From Bacteroidota bacterium (GTDB lineage: Bacteria > Bacteroidota > Ignavibacteria > Ignavibacteriales > Ignavibacteriaceae), in contig JADFLR010000010.1 of NCBI GenBank assembly GCA_022564295.1, forward strand, positions 79,464-143,463: a stretch of 64,000 nucleotides of DNA. The letters are read 5' to 3'. Of the stretch, positions 8,795 through 17,623 are shown piece by piece; the first letter of the stretch is position 1, and every line of letters begins with the position of its first letter. Below the pieces are notes generated by a model. It did not search any database. It saw only the letters and a program-made list of their open reading frames with translations, and was not told where the DNA came from. The translations under genes were made by a program, and so were the position numbers.

Positions 8795-10831
8795 TTAACT
8801 AAATTCATCCCATTTGTGTGTTGAACCTGTTTCCACTCCAACTGTAAGTTGACCTTTTAGGTCACCACTGGTTCGATCAACCAGGTCCAAAACCCACACA
8901 GGCTCACTGTAGCCATTTTTAGAATTCTGTACGACTTGCACTGGACGAAGCTTATCCTTGAGATGTACGCGAATATAATGGTAAGCAATATCACGGGCTT
9001 CTTTTTCGGTTACCCTTAGGTCTAGAGGTTCTTTACTGAGAATACTTTTTGTTCGATTTGTAATCATCCTTGGCTCGAATGGTTCACCGTCGTACTTTAA
9101 AATAGTTTCTGTGCAGGAAAAACCTGTTTCGGCTCGGAGATGTCTTGCAAACTGTCCGGTAGAGTTGAGTTCAACAACGATCGTGGTTTTGCATTTATTT
9201 AGAATCTCAAGCGCTTCCTTTGTGTGGAAAGGCAATAGATATTTGAAGTGCAATTGATTTACAGCAACACCTCCTTCTCGTAACTGCTCCACCGCTTCAC
9301 GTATGACCCCCCAGGTTGAACCCCAGCCAATCAAAGTAACTTCAGCATCTGCCGGACCCTCTAAAGCAGGCGGTTCTAACTCTTTGAGTACGCCATCCAT
9401 CTTGAGCATTCTTTTTTCGTTTATCTTTCGCCGAACGGCAGTGTTTGTGAAAACGTCGCTAATAAGAACACCGTCTTCATCATGATCATCGGTGGCTGCC
9501 ACGTAAACCATCCCCTCACTGCCAATAACTGGTCTGGGTGATACACCTGATGATGTGAAGAGATAACGTTTAAATCCATCTTTCTTTTCCATGGATTCAG
9601 GAACTTCGCGGATAAGCTCTCCGCGTTTGATTTCAACATCGTGAGACCAGGAGCCCGGCTCGATGGTTTCGTAATTTTCGCCTAACAATAAATCAGATAG
9701 GATAATAACCGGGAGTTGAAATTGCTCGGCAATATTAAGCGCTTCACCTGCAATATGAAAACAATCTGTTGTGCTTTTGGCTGCCATAATTACCCGCGGA
9801 AAATCACCTTGTGAAGCACCCATAGCTTGATTTAAATCTCCCTGTTCAGTTTTGGTTGGTAGTCCTGTGGATGGACCTCCACGCATAACGTTAACAATTA
9901 CAACTGGTGTTTCCAGCATCGCTGCTTCACCTACTGCTTCCGTCATAAGTGCAAATCCGCCGCCCGATGTTGCACACATGGATCGAACCCCTGCATACCC
10001 TGCTCCAATAGCTATATTCACCACTGCTATTTCATCTTCTGCCTGTTTAACCAGGACGCCACATTTTTCACTGTGTTGGACCAACCAATGCAATATATTA
10101 GATGCGGGACTCATAGGATAGGCTGCGTACAATTTTAACCCTCCTGCAACTGCTCCCAGAGCAAGAGCGGTGTTACCTGAGTAAAAGGGTTTAGCGATTC
10201 GAGTAAACTTCCAGGAGATATCGATTTTTGCGGAATTAAAATTTTGCTTAGCATAGTTATACCCGGCTTCTGCAACTTTGATATTCTGTTCAATAACTTT
10301 TTCCCCTTTATGTTTGAAAATATCTGCGAGAACATTATTTAAGGTTTCAAGCTCAATGTTTGCTACATACAATAATGCACCTAATGCCATGGTATTTTGC
10401 ATAATAGGAAGAAGATTGCCCATGCCAGCGGTTACTTCGTTAAATGGCAGAGCTACTGCACGTACATTTTCTTGTAAAAGTGATTGATCACAGGAAATTT
10501 TGTTTGAATTAAAAATTACTATACCGTTCGGTTCTACTTCCGGTGCGTGCCTCTCTATGCTATCCTGATTCATCGCAAGCAAAACATTGAAATGATCTCC
10601 AAAGCACGCCTCCTTCCTTTCACTGATCCGGAGTTTTAACATTGTATACCCTCCACGTATAAGCGACTGGTAACTGTTGTAAGAAATGGCATACAAACCC
10701 AGACGATTGATCACTTTAGCCAGAGTATTTCCGGATTTATCAATACCATCACCCGCAGCTCCTCCGAAACCAACCGTTATCTCATTTGTCCTTTTTGGAG
10801 TTCTAACGGCATTTTTTTCCTGGATTTCCAT
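8795..10831 (-). CDS. korA: 2-oxoacid:ferredoxin oxidoreductase, fused gamma-alpha subunit
   Basis: Partner of the beta subunit at 7855-8748. The 678-residue chain is a gamma-alpha fusion. Residues about 17-200 form the gamma domain (VGFGGAAGDGIDKSGN at its start). From about 220 comes the alpha/pyrimidine-binding domain with AAYPMSPASNILHWL and ATSGGGFALMTEAVGEAA, and then the transketolase C-terminal-like part. This fusion is the usual KorA form in Bacteroidota, Actinobacteria and others. AGAGGTCA upstream of the ATG is a fair ribosome site. The enzyme links the TCA cycle to ferredoxin, suggesting an anaerobic or facultative lifestyle. Its ferredoxin is not encoded in the window. Confidence 0.92.
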   Translation of the reverse strand: MEIQEKNAVRTPKRTNEITVGFGGAAGDGIDKSGNTLAKVINRLGLYAISYNSYQSLIRGGYTMLKLRISERKEACFGDHFNVLLAMNQDSIERHAPEVEPNGIVIFNSNKISCDQSLLQENVRAVALPFNEVTAGMGNLLPIMQNTMALGALLYVANIELETLNNVLADIFKHKGEKVIEQNIKVAEAGYNYAKQNFNSAKIDISWKFTRIAKPFYSGNTALALGAVAGGLKLYAAYPMSPASNILHWLVQHSEKCGVLVKQAEDEIAVVNIAIGAGYAGVRSMCATSGGGFALMTEAVGEAAMLETPVVIVNVMRGGPSTGLPTKTEQGDLNQAMGASQGDFPRVIMAAKSTTDCFHIAGEALNIAEQFQLPVIILSDLLLGENYETIEPGSWSHDVEIKRGELIREVPESMEKKDGFKRYLFTSSGVSPRPVIGSEGMVYVAATDDHDEDGVLISDVFTNTAVRRKINEKRMLKMDGVLKELEPPALEGPADAEVTLIGWGSTWGVIREAVEQLREGGVAVNQLHFKYLLPFHTKEALEILNKCKTTIVVELNSTGQFARHLRAETGFSCTETILKYDGEPFEPRMITNRTKSILSKEPLDLRVTEKEARDIAYHYIRVHLKDKLRPVQVVQNSKNGYSEPVWVLDLVDRTSGDLKGQLTVGVETGSTHKWDEFS

Positions 10832-11325
10832 AAAATGACCTCTATTATTTTATATTACAACTTAAAGTTCGTTACAAAACAAAATATAGTTTGCAGAAAA
10901 GCAGTTACACAGAATGAATTGTTAAGAACAAGCTGCTCATATTGTAAACAAGCGTCAACAACAATTTCTGAATTAAAGTAAAGTTACAAAAAAAGTAAAA
11001 GTCAAACAAGGACTGTCCATTAATCTTAAGGTTTTCAACCCTTCTCGTCAACGGTGTATTATCTGCTTCTTCCAACTTCAAGCAAATGACTTTATCCCAA
11101 ACAAAAAAATGATATTTCCAAAACAAAACCAAAATTTCATCATCAATTTATCCTCGTTCATAATCTTTCATCTTCACTCATCATTCTTTTCAACAAGTAA
11201 GGATAATTCAATTTTTTTTATAGATTTATATTGATATTTTCTTATTTAGAAAACAATGATTAGCAACTGACGCTTAACATTAGAATTATTTAATTTTATA
11301 TTGAAAACGAATTAGAATTGAGAGA
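10832..11325. other. Divergent intergenic region, no supported gene
   Basis: This 494-bp AT-rich gap separates the divergent korA and propeller-phosphatase genes and must hold both promoters. A 75-codon minus-strand frame (10905-11132) exists, but it has no ribosome site and a composition like translated noncoding DNA, so I do not call it. I see no clear promoter or operator. Confidence 0.5.
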
Positions 11326-14300
11326 ATGCTGTTACAAAACATTTATAAATATTTTTTATTTCTCCTTTTAGTTAGTATAACTATTTCGGGAATAATTGCA
11401 CAGCCGACCGATACAAAATTTGAACGTATATCGTTAGAACAAGGGCTGTCTCAAAGCAGCATAAGTACTATTATGAAAGACAGCAAAGGATTTATGTGGT
11501 TCGGAACCGAATCGGGTTTAAATAAATATGATGGTTACGAATTCGTTATCTATAAAAACAATCCTTTCGATTCAACTTCTATATCCAATAATCAAATACA
11601 GTCTACTTTTGAAGATGATGAAGGATTTATCTGGATTGGAACCGGGAGTGGTGGATTAAATAAATTTAACAGGGAAACTGAAACATTTTCTTACTACCGT
11701 CATGATCCGCAAAATCCTAATAGCATTAGTGGTGATTTTGTTGGATTTGCATTTGAAGACAAATCGAATGCTATATGGGTTTTTACAAATGCCGGTGGAA
11801 TAGATCTTTTTAATAAGGAAACTGAAAAGTTTGAACACTTCAAATATAATCCGGATGTTTCCAAAAGCCTGTGTAGTAATAATATAAGGTGGATTTATGA
11901 GGATATCAACGGTAATGTATGGTTAGGTACTGCCAACGGATTGAATAAATTCAATCGGGGAAAAAGAAATTTTGAGAGATTTTTAGTCGGTACATTTATT
12001 TCAACTATTTATGAATCCAAAAATGACCCCGGGATTTTTTGGCTCACTACTGGTAACATTCAAGAACTAACTGATGGAAAAGGATTAATACGGTTCGATA
12101 CAGAAAATAATTCTTATACACATTATAAGCATAGCTCATCCATTCCGAACTCAATCAGCAGCAATATTGCCAATCGGATCCATGAATCAAGAAACGGAAC
12201 ATTTTGGATTGCAACCGCTTATGGGCTGAACAAATTTGATCCTTCTACCAATAAATTTAAAACTTATCTTCCGAATCCAGCAAAATCCAGCGGAAGATAT
12301 AATGTGATTCTTGGATTTACGGAAAATATGTTTGGTAAGATTTTAGTTGTTACCGGCGAACGGGATGGAGGATATGAGTTCAACCCTGAAACCGAATCAT
12401 TTACACATTTTGAATACGATCCTTCTGATCCTAACACTTTAAGTCATAACTTTATCACACGTGTTTATGAAGATACGACAGGTGTATTCTGGATTGGAAC
12501 TGCTACCGGTGGGTTAAATAAGGTTGATCACTATGCAAAAAAGTTTATCTCTTATGTTTACAATCCTGATGACCCCAATAGTTTAAATGCTCAAAGTGTA
12601 AGAGGAATTCACCTCGATAAAAACGGTGAATTATGGGTAGGGCTTATAAACGGTGGTTTAGATAGGTTTAGTAAAGATAGAAAAAAAGTAACCCACTATA
12701 CTCATGATCCTCAAAATCCTAAAAGTATTTCTGCAGACGATGTGTGGACAATATATGAAGATAAAGAGGGAAATCTTTGGGTAGGAACGTTTGGTGGCGG
12801 GTTGGATAAATTTGATAGGAAAACCGAAACATTCAAACATTACAGTTTCGATGAAAGTGATATTAACAGTATCAGCAATGATTTTATTCGTGAAATATAT
12901 GAGGACAGTAATGGCAGATTGTGGATAGGAACAGATTTTGGAGGATTGAATTTATTTGATAGAGATACAGGATCATTTTACAGAATTCAGCATGATCCAA
13001 ATAATCCTAACAGCTTACCCTTTAATTCAGTTAGATCCATTGTTGAGGATAAAGCAGGTAATTTATGGTTGGGAACAACTGGCGGGGGTTTAAGCAAACT
13101 TGTTCTTAATCCTGAAGATATTAAAAAAGAACGCAGCGAAGTTTTTAATTTTGGTGGAAATACTTTTACAAATTATAGATACAATCCAGCTGACTCTAAC
13201 AGTTTAAGCAGCGATTTAATTCAATCAGTTTTTATTGATGATGAGGGGATTATCTGGATAGGAACTTTTGGCGGCGGTTTAAACAGATTTGATCCAGGAA
13301 CTGAAACGTTTATACATTTCACTGATCAAAACAGTGATCTTCCGAACAATGTTATTTACTCTGTTTTAGGTGATGAAAAAGGAAACATCTGGATGAGCAG
13401 TAACAGAGGTATTATAAAATATGATCCGGTAAAAAGTATTTTTACAAATTATGATATGGATGACGGTTTGCAAAGCAGAGAATTTAACGGGCAGGCAGAA
13501 TTTTACAGCTCAACAGGAGAAATGTTTTTTGGTGGAATTAATGGATTTAATTCATTCTTTCCCGATAGTTTAAAGAATAATCCTCATCCACCAAGAGTTG
13601 CGATTACAGAATTCAAACTTTTCAATAAACCGGTTTCCATTGGGAATGATTCCCCATTAAAAATGCATATTTCGGAAACCCATGAGATTAAACTTTCTCA
13701 CTGGCAGAATGATATTTCATTTGAATTTGTTGCATTGCACTTCAATAAACCTGAAGAAAACAAATATGCTTATATGCTTGAGAATTATGATCCGAACTGG
13801 ATAAAAACTGATAAACAAAGATGGGCAACGTACACAAATCTGGATCCGGGAGAATATATATTTAAAGTTATTGCTTCAAACAATGATGGTGTCTGGAATT
13901 ATGAAGGAGCGAGTATAAAACTTATTATTACTCCGCCGTGGTGGCAAACCGGTTGGGCTTATGTATTGTACTTTTTAATTATAGTCGGAGTTGTTTACTC
14001 AATTCATTTATTTCAGCAAGCACGTCTGGTAAAACGGGAAAGGCAGAAAGCACAAATAAGAGAAGCTGAACTCCGCGCACAAACAGCCGAAGCACAGGCA
14101 AGAGCTATCAAGGCAGAGAATGAACGAAAAACCCATGAGCTCGAAGAGGCACGTAAACTTCAGTTATCAATGCTGCCAAAGGAACTTCCCGAAGTTTCAA
14201 ATCTTGATATTGCAGTTCATATGCAAACAGCTACTGAAGTGGGTGGCGATTATTATGATTTTTATAAAGATGGAAACGATTCTCTTACAATTGTTGTTGG

Positions 14301-14853
14301 CGATGCTACCGGGCACGGACTTAAAGCCGGTACTATGGTCTCGGTTATAAAAGGATTGTTTATTTCAAGTGCAGCCGATACAGATACAAAAACATTTTTT
14401 GAAAAATGTACACAAACTATTAAACAATTTCATCTTGGAAATTTGTATATGGCATTATCATTCGTAAAAATTGAGAAAAATGAACTCTTTGCTTCCATTG
14501 CAGGAATGCCTCCAATATATATTTACAGAAACGAAACCAAAACTGTTGACCAAATTTTACTCAAAGGGATGCCTCTGGGAGCTTTTGATAATTTTGAATA
14601 TAAGGATGCAAAAGTAAAACTTAGCAATGGTGATACTATTTTATTATTCAGTGATGGATTGGCAGAATTATTTAACGATAAAAAAGAAATGTACGATTAT
14701 GAGAGGATCAAATCTACTTTTAAAAAAATTGGTCATAAAAGTTCACAACTAATTATTGATGACCTTGTTGAAGAAGTTGATAAATGGCGAAATGGTAATT
14801 CACCAAATGATGATGTAACTTTGGTAGTGTTAAAAGTTAAAAATTCTAAATAA
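11326..14853 (+). CDS. Two-component-type propeller sensor with SpoIIE-like PP2C phosphatase output
   Basis: Membrane sensor of 1175 residues. After a signal peptide (about 1-25) come about a dozen repeats of the Reg_prop type, typified by FWIGTATGGLNKVD and followed by DP.NPNSLS linkers, which build two periplasmic beta-propellers. A Y_Y_Y domain (about 805-868, ending in PWWQTGW) leads to one membrane helix (about 875-897) and a long charged coiled coil rich in A, E and R (about 900-945). The output is a SpoIIE/RsbU-type phosphatase (about 944-1175): LQLSMLPKELPE, GGDYYDFY, GDATGHGLKAGTM, LFSDGL, NDDVTLVVLK. Such outputs dephosphorylate anti-sigma-factor antagonists in partner switches. The sensing part is the one usually joined to histidine kinases in Bacteroidota. 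No cognate STAS or anti-sigma gene is adjacent. Confidence 0.92.
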   Translation: MLLQNIYKYFLFLLLVSITISGIIAQPTDTKFERISLEQGLSQSSISTIMKDSKGFMWFGTESGLNKYDGYEFVIYKNNPFDSTSISNNQIQSTFEDDEGFIWIGTGSGGLNKFNRETETFSYYRHDPQNPNSISGDFVGFAFEDKSNAIWVFTNAGGIDLFNKETEKFEHFKYNPDVSKSLCSNNIRWIYEDINGNVWLGTANGLNKFNRGKRNFERFLVGTFISTIYESKNDPGIFWLTTGNIQELTDGKGLIRFDTENNSYTHYKHSSSIPNSISSNIANRIHESRNGTFWIATAYGLNKFDPSTNKFKTYLPNPAKSSGRYNVILGFTENMFGKILVVTGERDGGYEFNPETESFTHFEYDPSDPNTLSHNFITRVYEDTTGVFWIGTATGGLNKVDHYAKKFISYVYNPDDPNSLNAQSVRGIHLDKNGELWVGLINGGLDRFSKDRKKVTHYTHDPQNPKSISADDVWTIYEDKEGNLWVGTFGGGLDKFDRKTETFKHYSFDESDINSISNDFIREIYEDSNGRLWIGTDFGGLNLFDRDTGSFYRIQHDPNNPNSLPFNSVRSIVEDKAGNLWLGTTGGGLSKLVLNPEDIKKERSEVFNFGGNTFTNYRYNPADSNSLSSDLIQSVFIDDEGIIWIGTFGGGLNRFDPGTETFIHFTDQNSDLPNNVIYSVLGDEKGNIWMSSNRGIIKYDPVKSIFTNYDMDDGLQSREFNGQAEFYSSTGEMFFGGINGFNSFFPDSLKNNPHPPRVAITEFKLFNKPVSIGNDSPLKMHISETHEIKLSHWQNDISFEFVALHFNKPEENKYAYMLENYDPNWIKTDKQRWATYTNLDPGEYIFKVIASNNDGVWNYEGASIKLIITPPWWQTGWAYVLYFLIIVGVVYSIHLFQQARLVKRERQKAQIREAELRAQTAEAQARAIKAENERKTHELEEARKLQLSMLPKELPEVSNLDIAVHMQTATEVGGDYYDFYKDGNDSLTIVVGDATGHGLKAGTMVSVIKGLFISSAADTDTKTFFEKCTQTIKQFHLGNLYMALSFVKIEKNELFASIAGMPPIYIYRNETKTVDQILLKGMPLGAFDNFEYKDAKVKLSNGDTILLFSDGLAELFNDKKEMYDYERIKSTFKKIGHKSSQLIIDDLVEEVDKWRNGNSPNDDVTLVVLKVKNSK

Positions 14854-15159
14854 ATCTTTTTTGGTCCTATCAGTGTATTTGATGAAAACGATCCCCAAAA
14901 ATTTTTATGAAAAACTCATCATCCATGCTACGGAAAAAATATTTAGAAAAATGTTTTGCCCTTCTGAATAATGATCACTCCAATATTGTTGAAAATATTC
15001 TTATAACCTGCACTCGCTGCTAACATCAAATACTAATCGTAATATTTTTGTTTGTTAGAACACAGTATTTTGATATATTTATTCTCAGATTATTTGTAAC
15101 TGTTCTTTTGTGTTTTATGAATGTACTAATTTATTTCACTAACTATTTTAGGAGATGTT
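14854..15159. other. Intergenic region, nothing recognised
   Basis: This 306-bp AT-rich gap between two plus-strand genes shows no open frame with coding character and no strong hairpin. It presumably holds the promoter of the DUF1579 gene, whose AGGAG lies just before its ATG. Confidence 0.5.
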
Positions 15160-15735
15160 ATGTTTAAATCAATTTTTGCACTATTAACCTTTTCATTGTT
15201 AATTTTTTCTGCCGCACTATATGCACAGGATGAAGTGTCTGCTGATCAAAAAGCATGGATGGACTACATGACACCAGGTCCTATGCACGAAATGATGGCA
15301 GGAAGCGTTGGCGAATGGAAATCAAAAAATACATTCTGGATGGATCCTGCCGGAGAACCGATGGTGAGCGAAGGGACAGTCAAATTCGAAATGATAATGG
15401 GCGGTAGATATATGAAATCAACTCATGCAGGCACAGTTATGGGAATGCCTTTTACGGGAATGATGTTGCAAGCTTATGATAATGCAACGAAAGAATTTAT
15501 AGCAGTCTGGATCGATAATTTGGGTACAGGGATGTCCGTCTCTAAAGGAACGTATGATGAAGATACAAAAACTCTAAACTCTACAGGAACAATGATTGAC
15601 CCGGTGAGCGGAAAAGAGTTGAACTACAGGCAAACTGTTCAGCTAATTGATGATAACCACCAGGTAGTTGAAATGTTTATGCAAGAGGATGGTAAGGAAT
15701 ATAAAAATATGGTAGTCGAACTTACAAAAGAATAA
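15160..15735 (+). CDS. Secreted DUF1579-family protein
   Basis: Exported protein of 191 residues. A signal peptide (about 1-22, ending ALYAQ) precedes the DUF1579 domain: GSVGEWKSKNTFWMDPAGEP, then GGRYMKSTHAGTVMGMPFTG, then a C-terminal barrel-like strand pattern. Family members are small beta-barrel-like proteins of unknown function common in Bacteroidota and Planctomycetes, often secreted. AGGAG lies 6 bases before the ATG. The next gene begins 47 bases downstream on the same strand, so co-transcription is possible but the two products have no obvious link. Confidence 0.8.
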   Translation: MFKSIFALLTFSLLIFSAALYAQDEVSADQKAWMDYMTPGPMHEMMAGSVGEWKSKNTFWMDPAGEPMVSEGTVKFEMIMGGRYMKSTHAGTVMGMPFTGMMLQAYDNATKEFIAVWIDNLGTGMSVSKGTYDEDTKTLNSTGTMIDPVSGKELNYRQTVQLIDDNHQVVEMFMQEDGKEYKNMVVELTKE

Positions 15736-15782
15736 TAATTTGATTTAGAATATGATCAGGCATCTTTTATATAAATACTAGA

Positions 15783-16367
15783 ATGGATCAAATAAAGATC
15801 AGATCTAAGTATAATTTCTTTCCAGTAACAAACGAGAGATGGAAAGATTTCGAAGTACTATTTGGTAAAAAAGGTGCCTGTGCCGGCTGCTGGTGTATGT
15901 ATTGGAGATTGAAGCAATCTGTTTTGGATGCACAAAAAGGAAACGGTAATAAGCGAGCAATGAAAAAGATTATTGGATCAGGCAATATTCCCGGTATACT
16001 TGCTTATGCAGATGGCGAGCCGATTGGATGGTGCTCAATAGCACCAAGAGAAGAATTCTCGAAATTAGACAATTCTAGAATTCTAAAACCAGTTGATGAA
16101 AAATCCGTTTGGTCAGTTGTATGTTTTTTCATTCATAAGAAACATAGAAATAAGGGATTAAGTATTGCTTTATTAAACGCCGCAAAAAAATTTGTAAAAG
16201 TCAGCGGAGGAAAAATACTTGAAGGCTATCCAATAGAACCGAAGAAAGATAAAATGCCGGATGTGTTTGCTTGGACTGGAATCTCTGCCGCTTTTCAATC
16301 AGCCGGATTTAAAGAAGTTGCACGCCGTTCTGAAACTCGCCCAATTATGAGGTTTTATTTCAAGTAA
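15783..16367 (+). CDS. GNAT-family N-acetyltransferase
   Basis: Cytoplasmic acetyltransferase of 194 residues. The N-terminal GACAGCWCMYWRLK is the hallmark of a GNAT subfamily with a Cys-rich CWCMYWR segment. The acetyl-CoA site is in VWSVVCFFIHKKHRNKGLSIALLNAA, where the usual R/Q-x-x-G-x-G/A loop appears as HRNKGLSIAL. The C-terminus FQSAGFKEVARRSETRPIMRF is typical. The substrate is unknown. No ribosome site is visible at the ATG. Confidence 0.82.
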   Translation: MDQIKIRSKYNFFPVTNERWKDFEVLFGKKGACAGCWCMYWRLKQSVLDAQKGNGNKRAMKKIIGSGNIPGILAYADGEPIGWCSIAPREEFSKLDNSRILKPVDEKSVWSVVCFFIHKKHRNKGLSIALLNAAKKFVKVSGGKILEGYPIEPKKDKMPDVFAWTGISAAFQSAGFKEVARRSETRPIMRFYFK

Positions 16368-16392
16368 CCGTTCTCTCCTCAGTTCTTGAAGT

Positions 16393-17508
16393 TTATTTCA
16401 TCAAAATCATTTTCCTAGTTTGAATAAATGATCCTGCTTTAAGTTGATAGAAATAAATCCCGCTGCTAAGTGACAGAATACTATTCTGTCCTACAGAAAA
16501 TTCAACTTCATAACTGCCCGCAGGTTTTTCTTCATTAATAAGCGTTGCAATTTCATTTCCCAAAACATCGTAAACCTTTAAAGTCACAAATTGCCTCTTA
16601 CTTACTGCATACTGAATACTTGTGCTTGGATTAAATGGGTTTGGGTAGTTTTGTTCTAAAGAAAATTTTGTTGTTAATCTTTCTTCGGTTTCAATTGAAA
16701 CTGGATAAGTTATTGTAAAAACAGAATCTGATATATCGTACCTGCATGGAAAATCTCCAATTCTGATTAAACAATTTTCAGAATTGATAAAAGGAACTTG
16801 CCATTCATAACTATTTATTTGATATATCCAGAGATCCTTTACGATGTAACTCCAGGTTGCTCCGGAGTCAGATGAAAACTCAATATCCATCCATAAACCA
16901 AGTTCATTATCCCACCAGTTAACATTATAAATTTCTCCTGCTTCAAGAATTTCACCTCCGTTTGGCGTGAGCACCTCATATTCTTCCCAGGAAAGAGTTC
17001 CATTGTATGTTGTCCAAATCTTAATTTTATCAAGCGATGGCGGTATAATAAAATGTGATGAATCAGAAAACCAACTATACGAAGCAATGGTTTGACCGGT
17101 ATAGGGATTAATAAACCTAATATCGTATAGCCCAAAAATTAGCAAAGAGTCCCATTCCCAAACTACAGATATTGATGAAGAACCCGTTTGGTAAATTAAA
17201 TCTATAAGATGTTCGTGCCCCGTTGCCCAGTAGCAACCGAACCGAATATCTTTAATTGTTGTGATACTGGTATCCGGTGGAAGTTGAAACCTCACCCCAA
17301 ACTCACCGGGAGGAACCTGCGGAATGAATTCTTCACCAAAAAGTGTATCAATTCCATCTGTACCGAATGGATCTTTTCCTAAAATCAGAACCTGCGAATT
17401 ATTGAGTTCATCCGAAAAAGTAAAATTATATTGATACTCTGCACTTATCTGTGCAGAAGAAATTGTGGGAAGTAGAAAGCAAAACAATAATATTTTAATT
17501 TTCATCAT
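16393..17508 (-). CDS. Secreted T9SS-targeted protein of unknown function
   Basis: Exported protein of 371 residues. The signal peptide (about 1-20, ending ISSAQ) is followed by beta-rich sequence with an Ig-like segment (LTPNGGEILEAGEIYNVNWW) of a kind common in Ignavibacteria extracellular proteins. The C-terminal about 90 residues are a type A T9SS sorting domain (NYPNPFNPSTSIQYAVSK, LKVYDVLGNEIATLINEE, SGIYFYQLK, TRKMILMK). No catalytic motif is seen. The next gene upstream (17624-19408) carries an almost identical sorting domain at DNA level; the 115-bp gap and common strand suggest co-transcription. Confidence 0.82.
   Translation of the reverse strand: MMKIKILLFCFLLPTISSAQISAEYQYNFTFSDELNNSQVLILGKDPFGTDGIDTLFGEEFIPQVPPGEFGVRFQLPPDTSITTIKDIRFGCYWATGHEHLIDLIYQTGSSSISVVWEWDSLLIFGLYDIRFINPYTGQTIASYSWFSDSSHFIIPPSLDKIKIWTTYNGTLSWEEYEVLTPNGGEILEAGEIYNVNWWDNELGLWMDIEFSSDSGATWSYIVKDLWIYQINSYEWQVPFINSENCLIRIGDFPCRYDISDSVFTITYPVSIETEERLTTKFSLEQNYPNPFNPSTSIQYAVSKRQFVTLKVYDVLGNEIATLINEEKPAGSYEVEFSVGQNSILSLSSGIYFYQLKAGSFIQTRKMILMK
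16544..16667 (-). repeat. Copy 1 of a 124-bp near-identical repeat within T9SS sorting domains
   Basis: Inside the C-terminal domain coding region, this 124-bp block matches 17775-17898 at all but two positions. The flanking parts of the same domain differ clearly, so the identity is local. Confidence 0.85.
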
Positions 17509-17623
17509 CTTACCCTTTGCAGGAATTTATCTTTTGGAATTAAACGAATTTTGGATTCAATAGCAAGAAAATCGATAATTTTTTTATAGAGAATTACTTC
17601 ATCAACACTTGTCCGCCGGAGAT

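Noticed and set aside
10905..11132. 75-codon minus-strand frame in the korA/propeller gap
   Set aside because: No ribosome site, no domain, and no conservation signal that I can see; it lies in the divergent promoter region.
11600..13400. Short repeated units that could suggest a CRISPR or tandem repeat
   Set aside because: They are in-frame beta-propeller repeats within one protein and vary in DNA sequence, with no spacer pattern.
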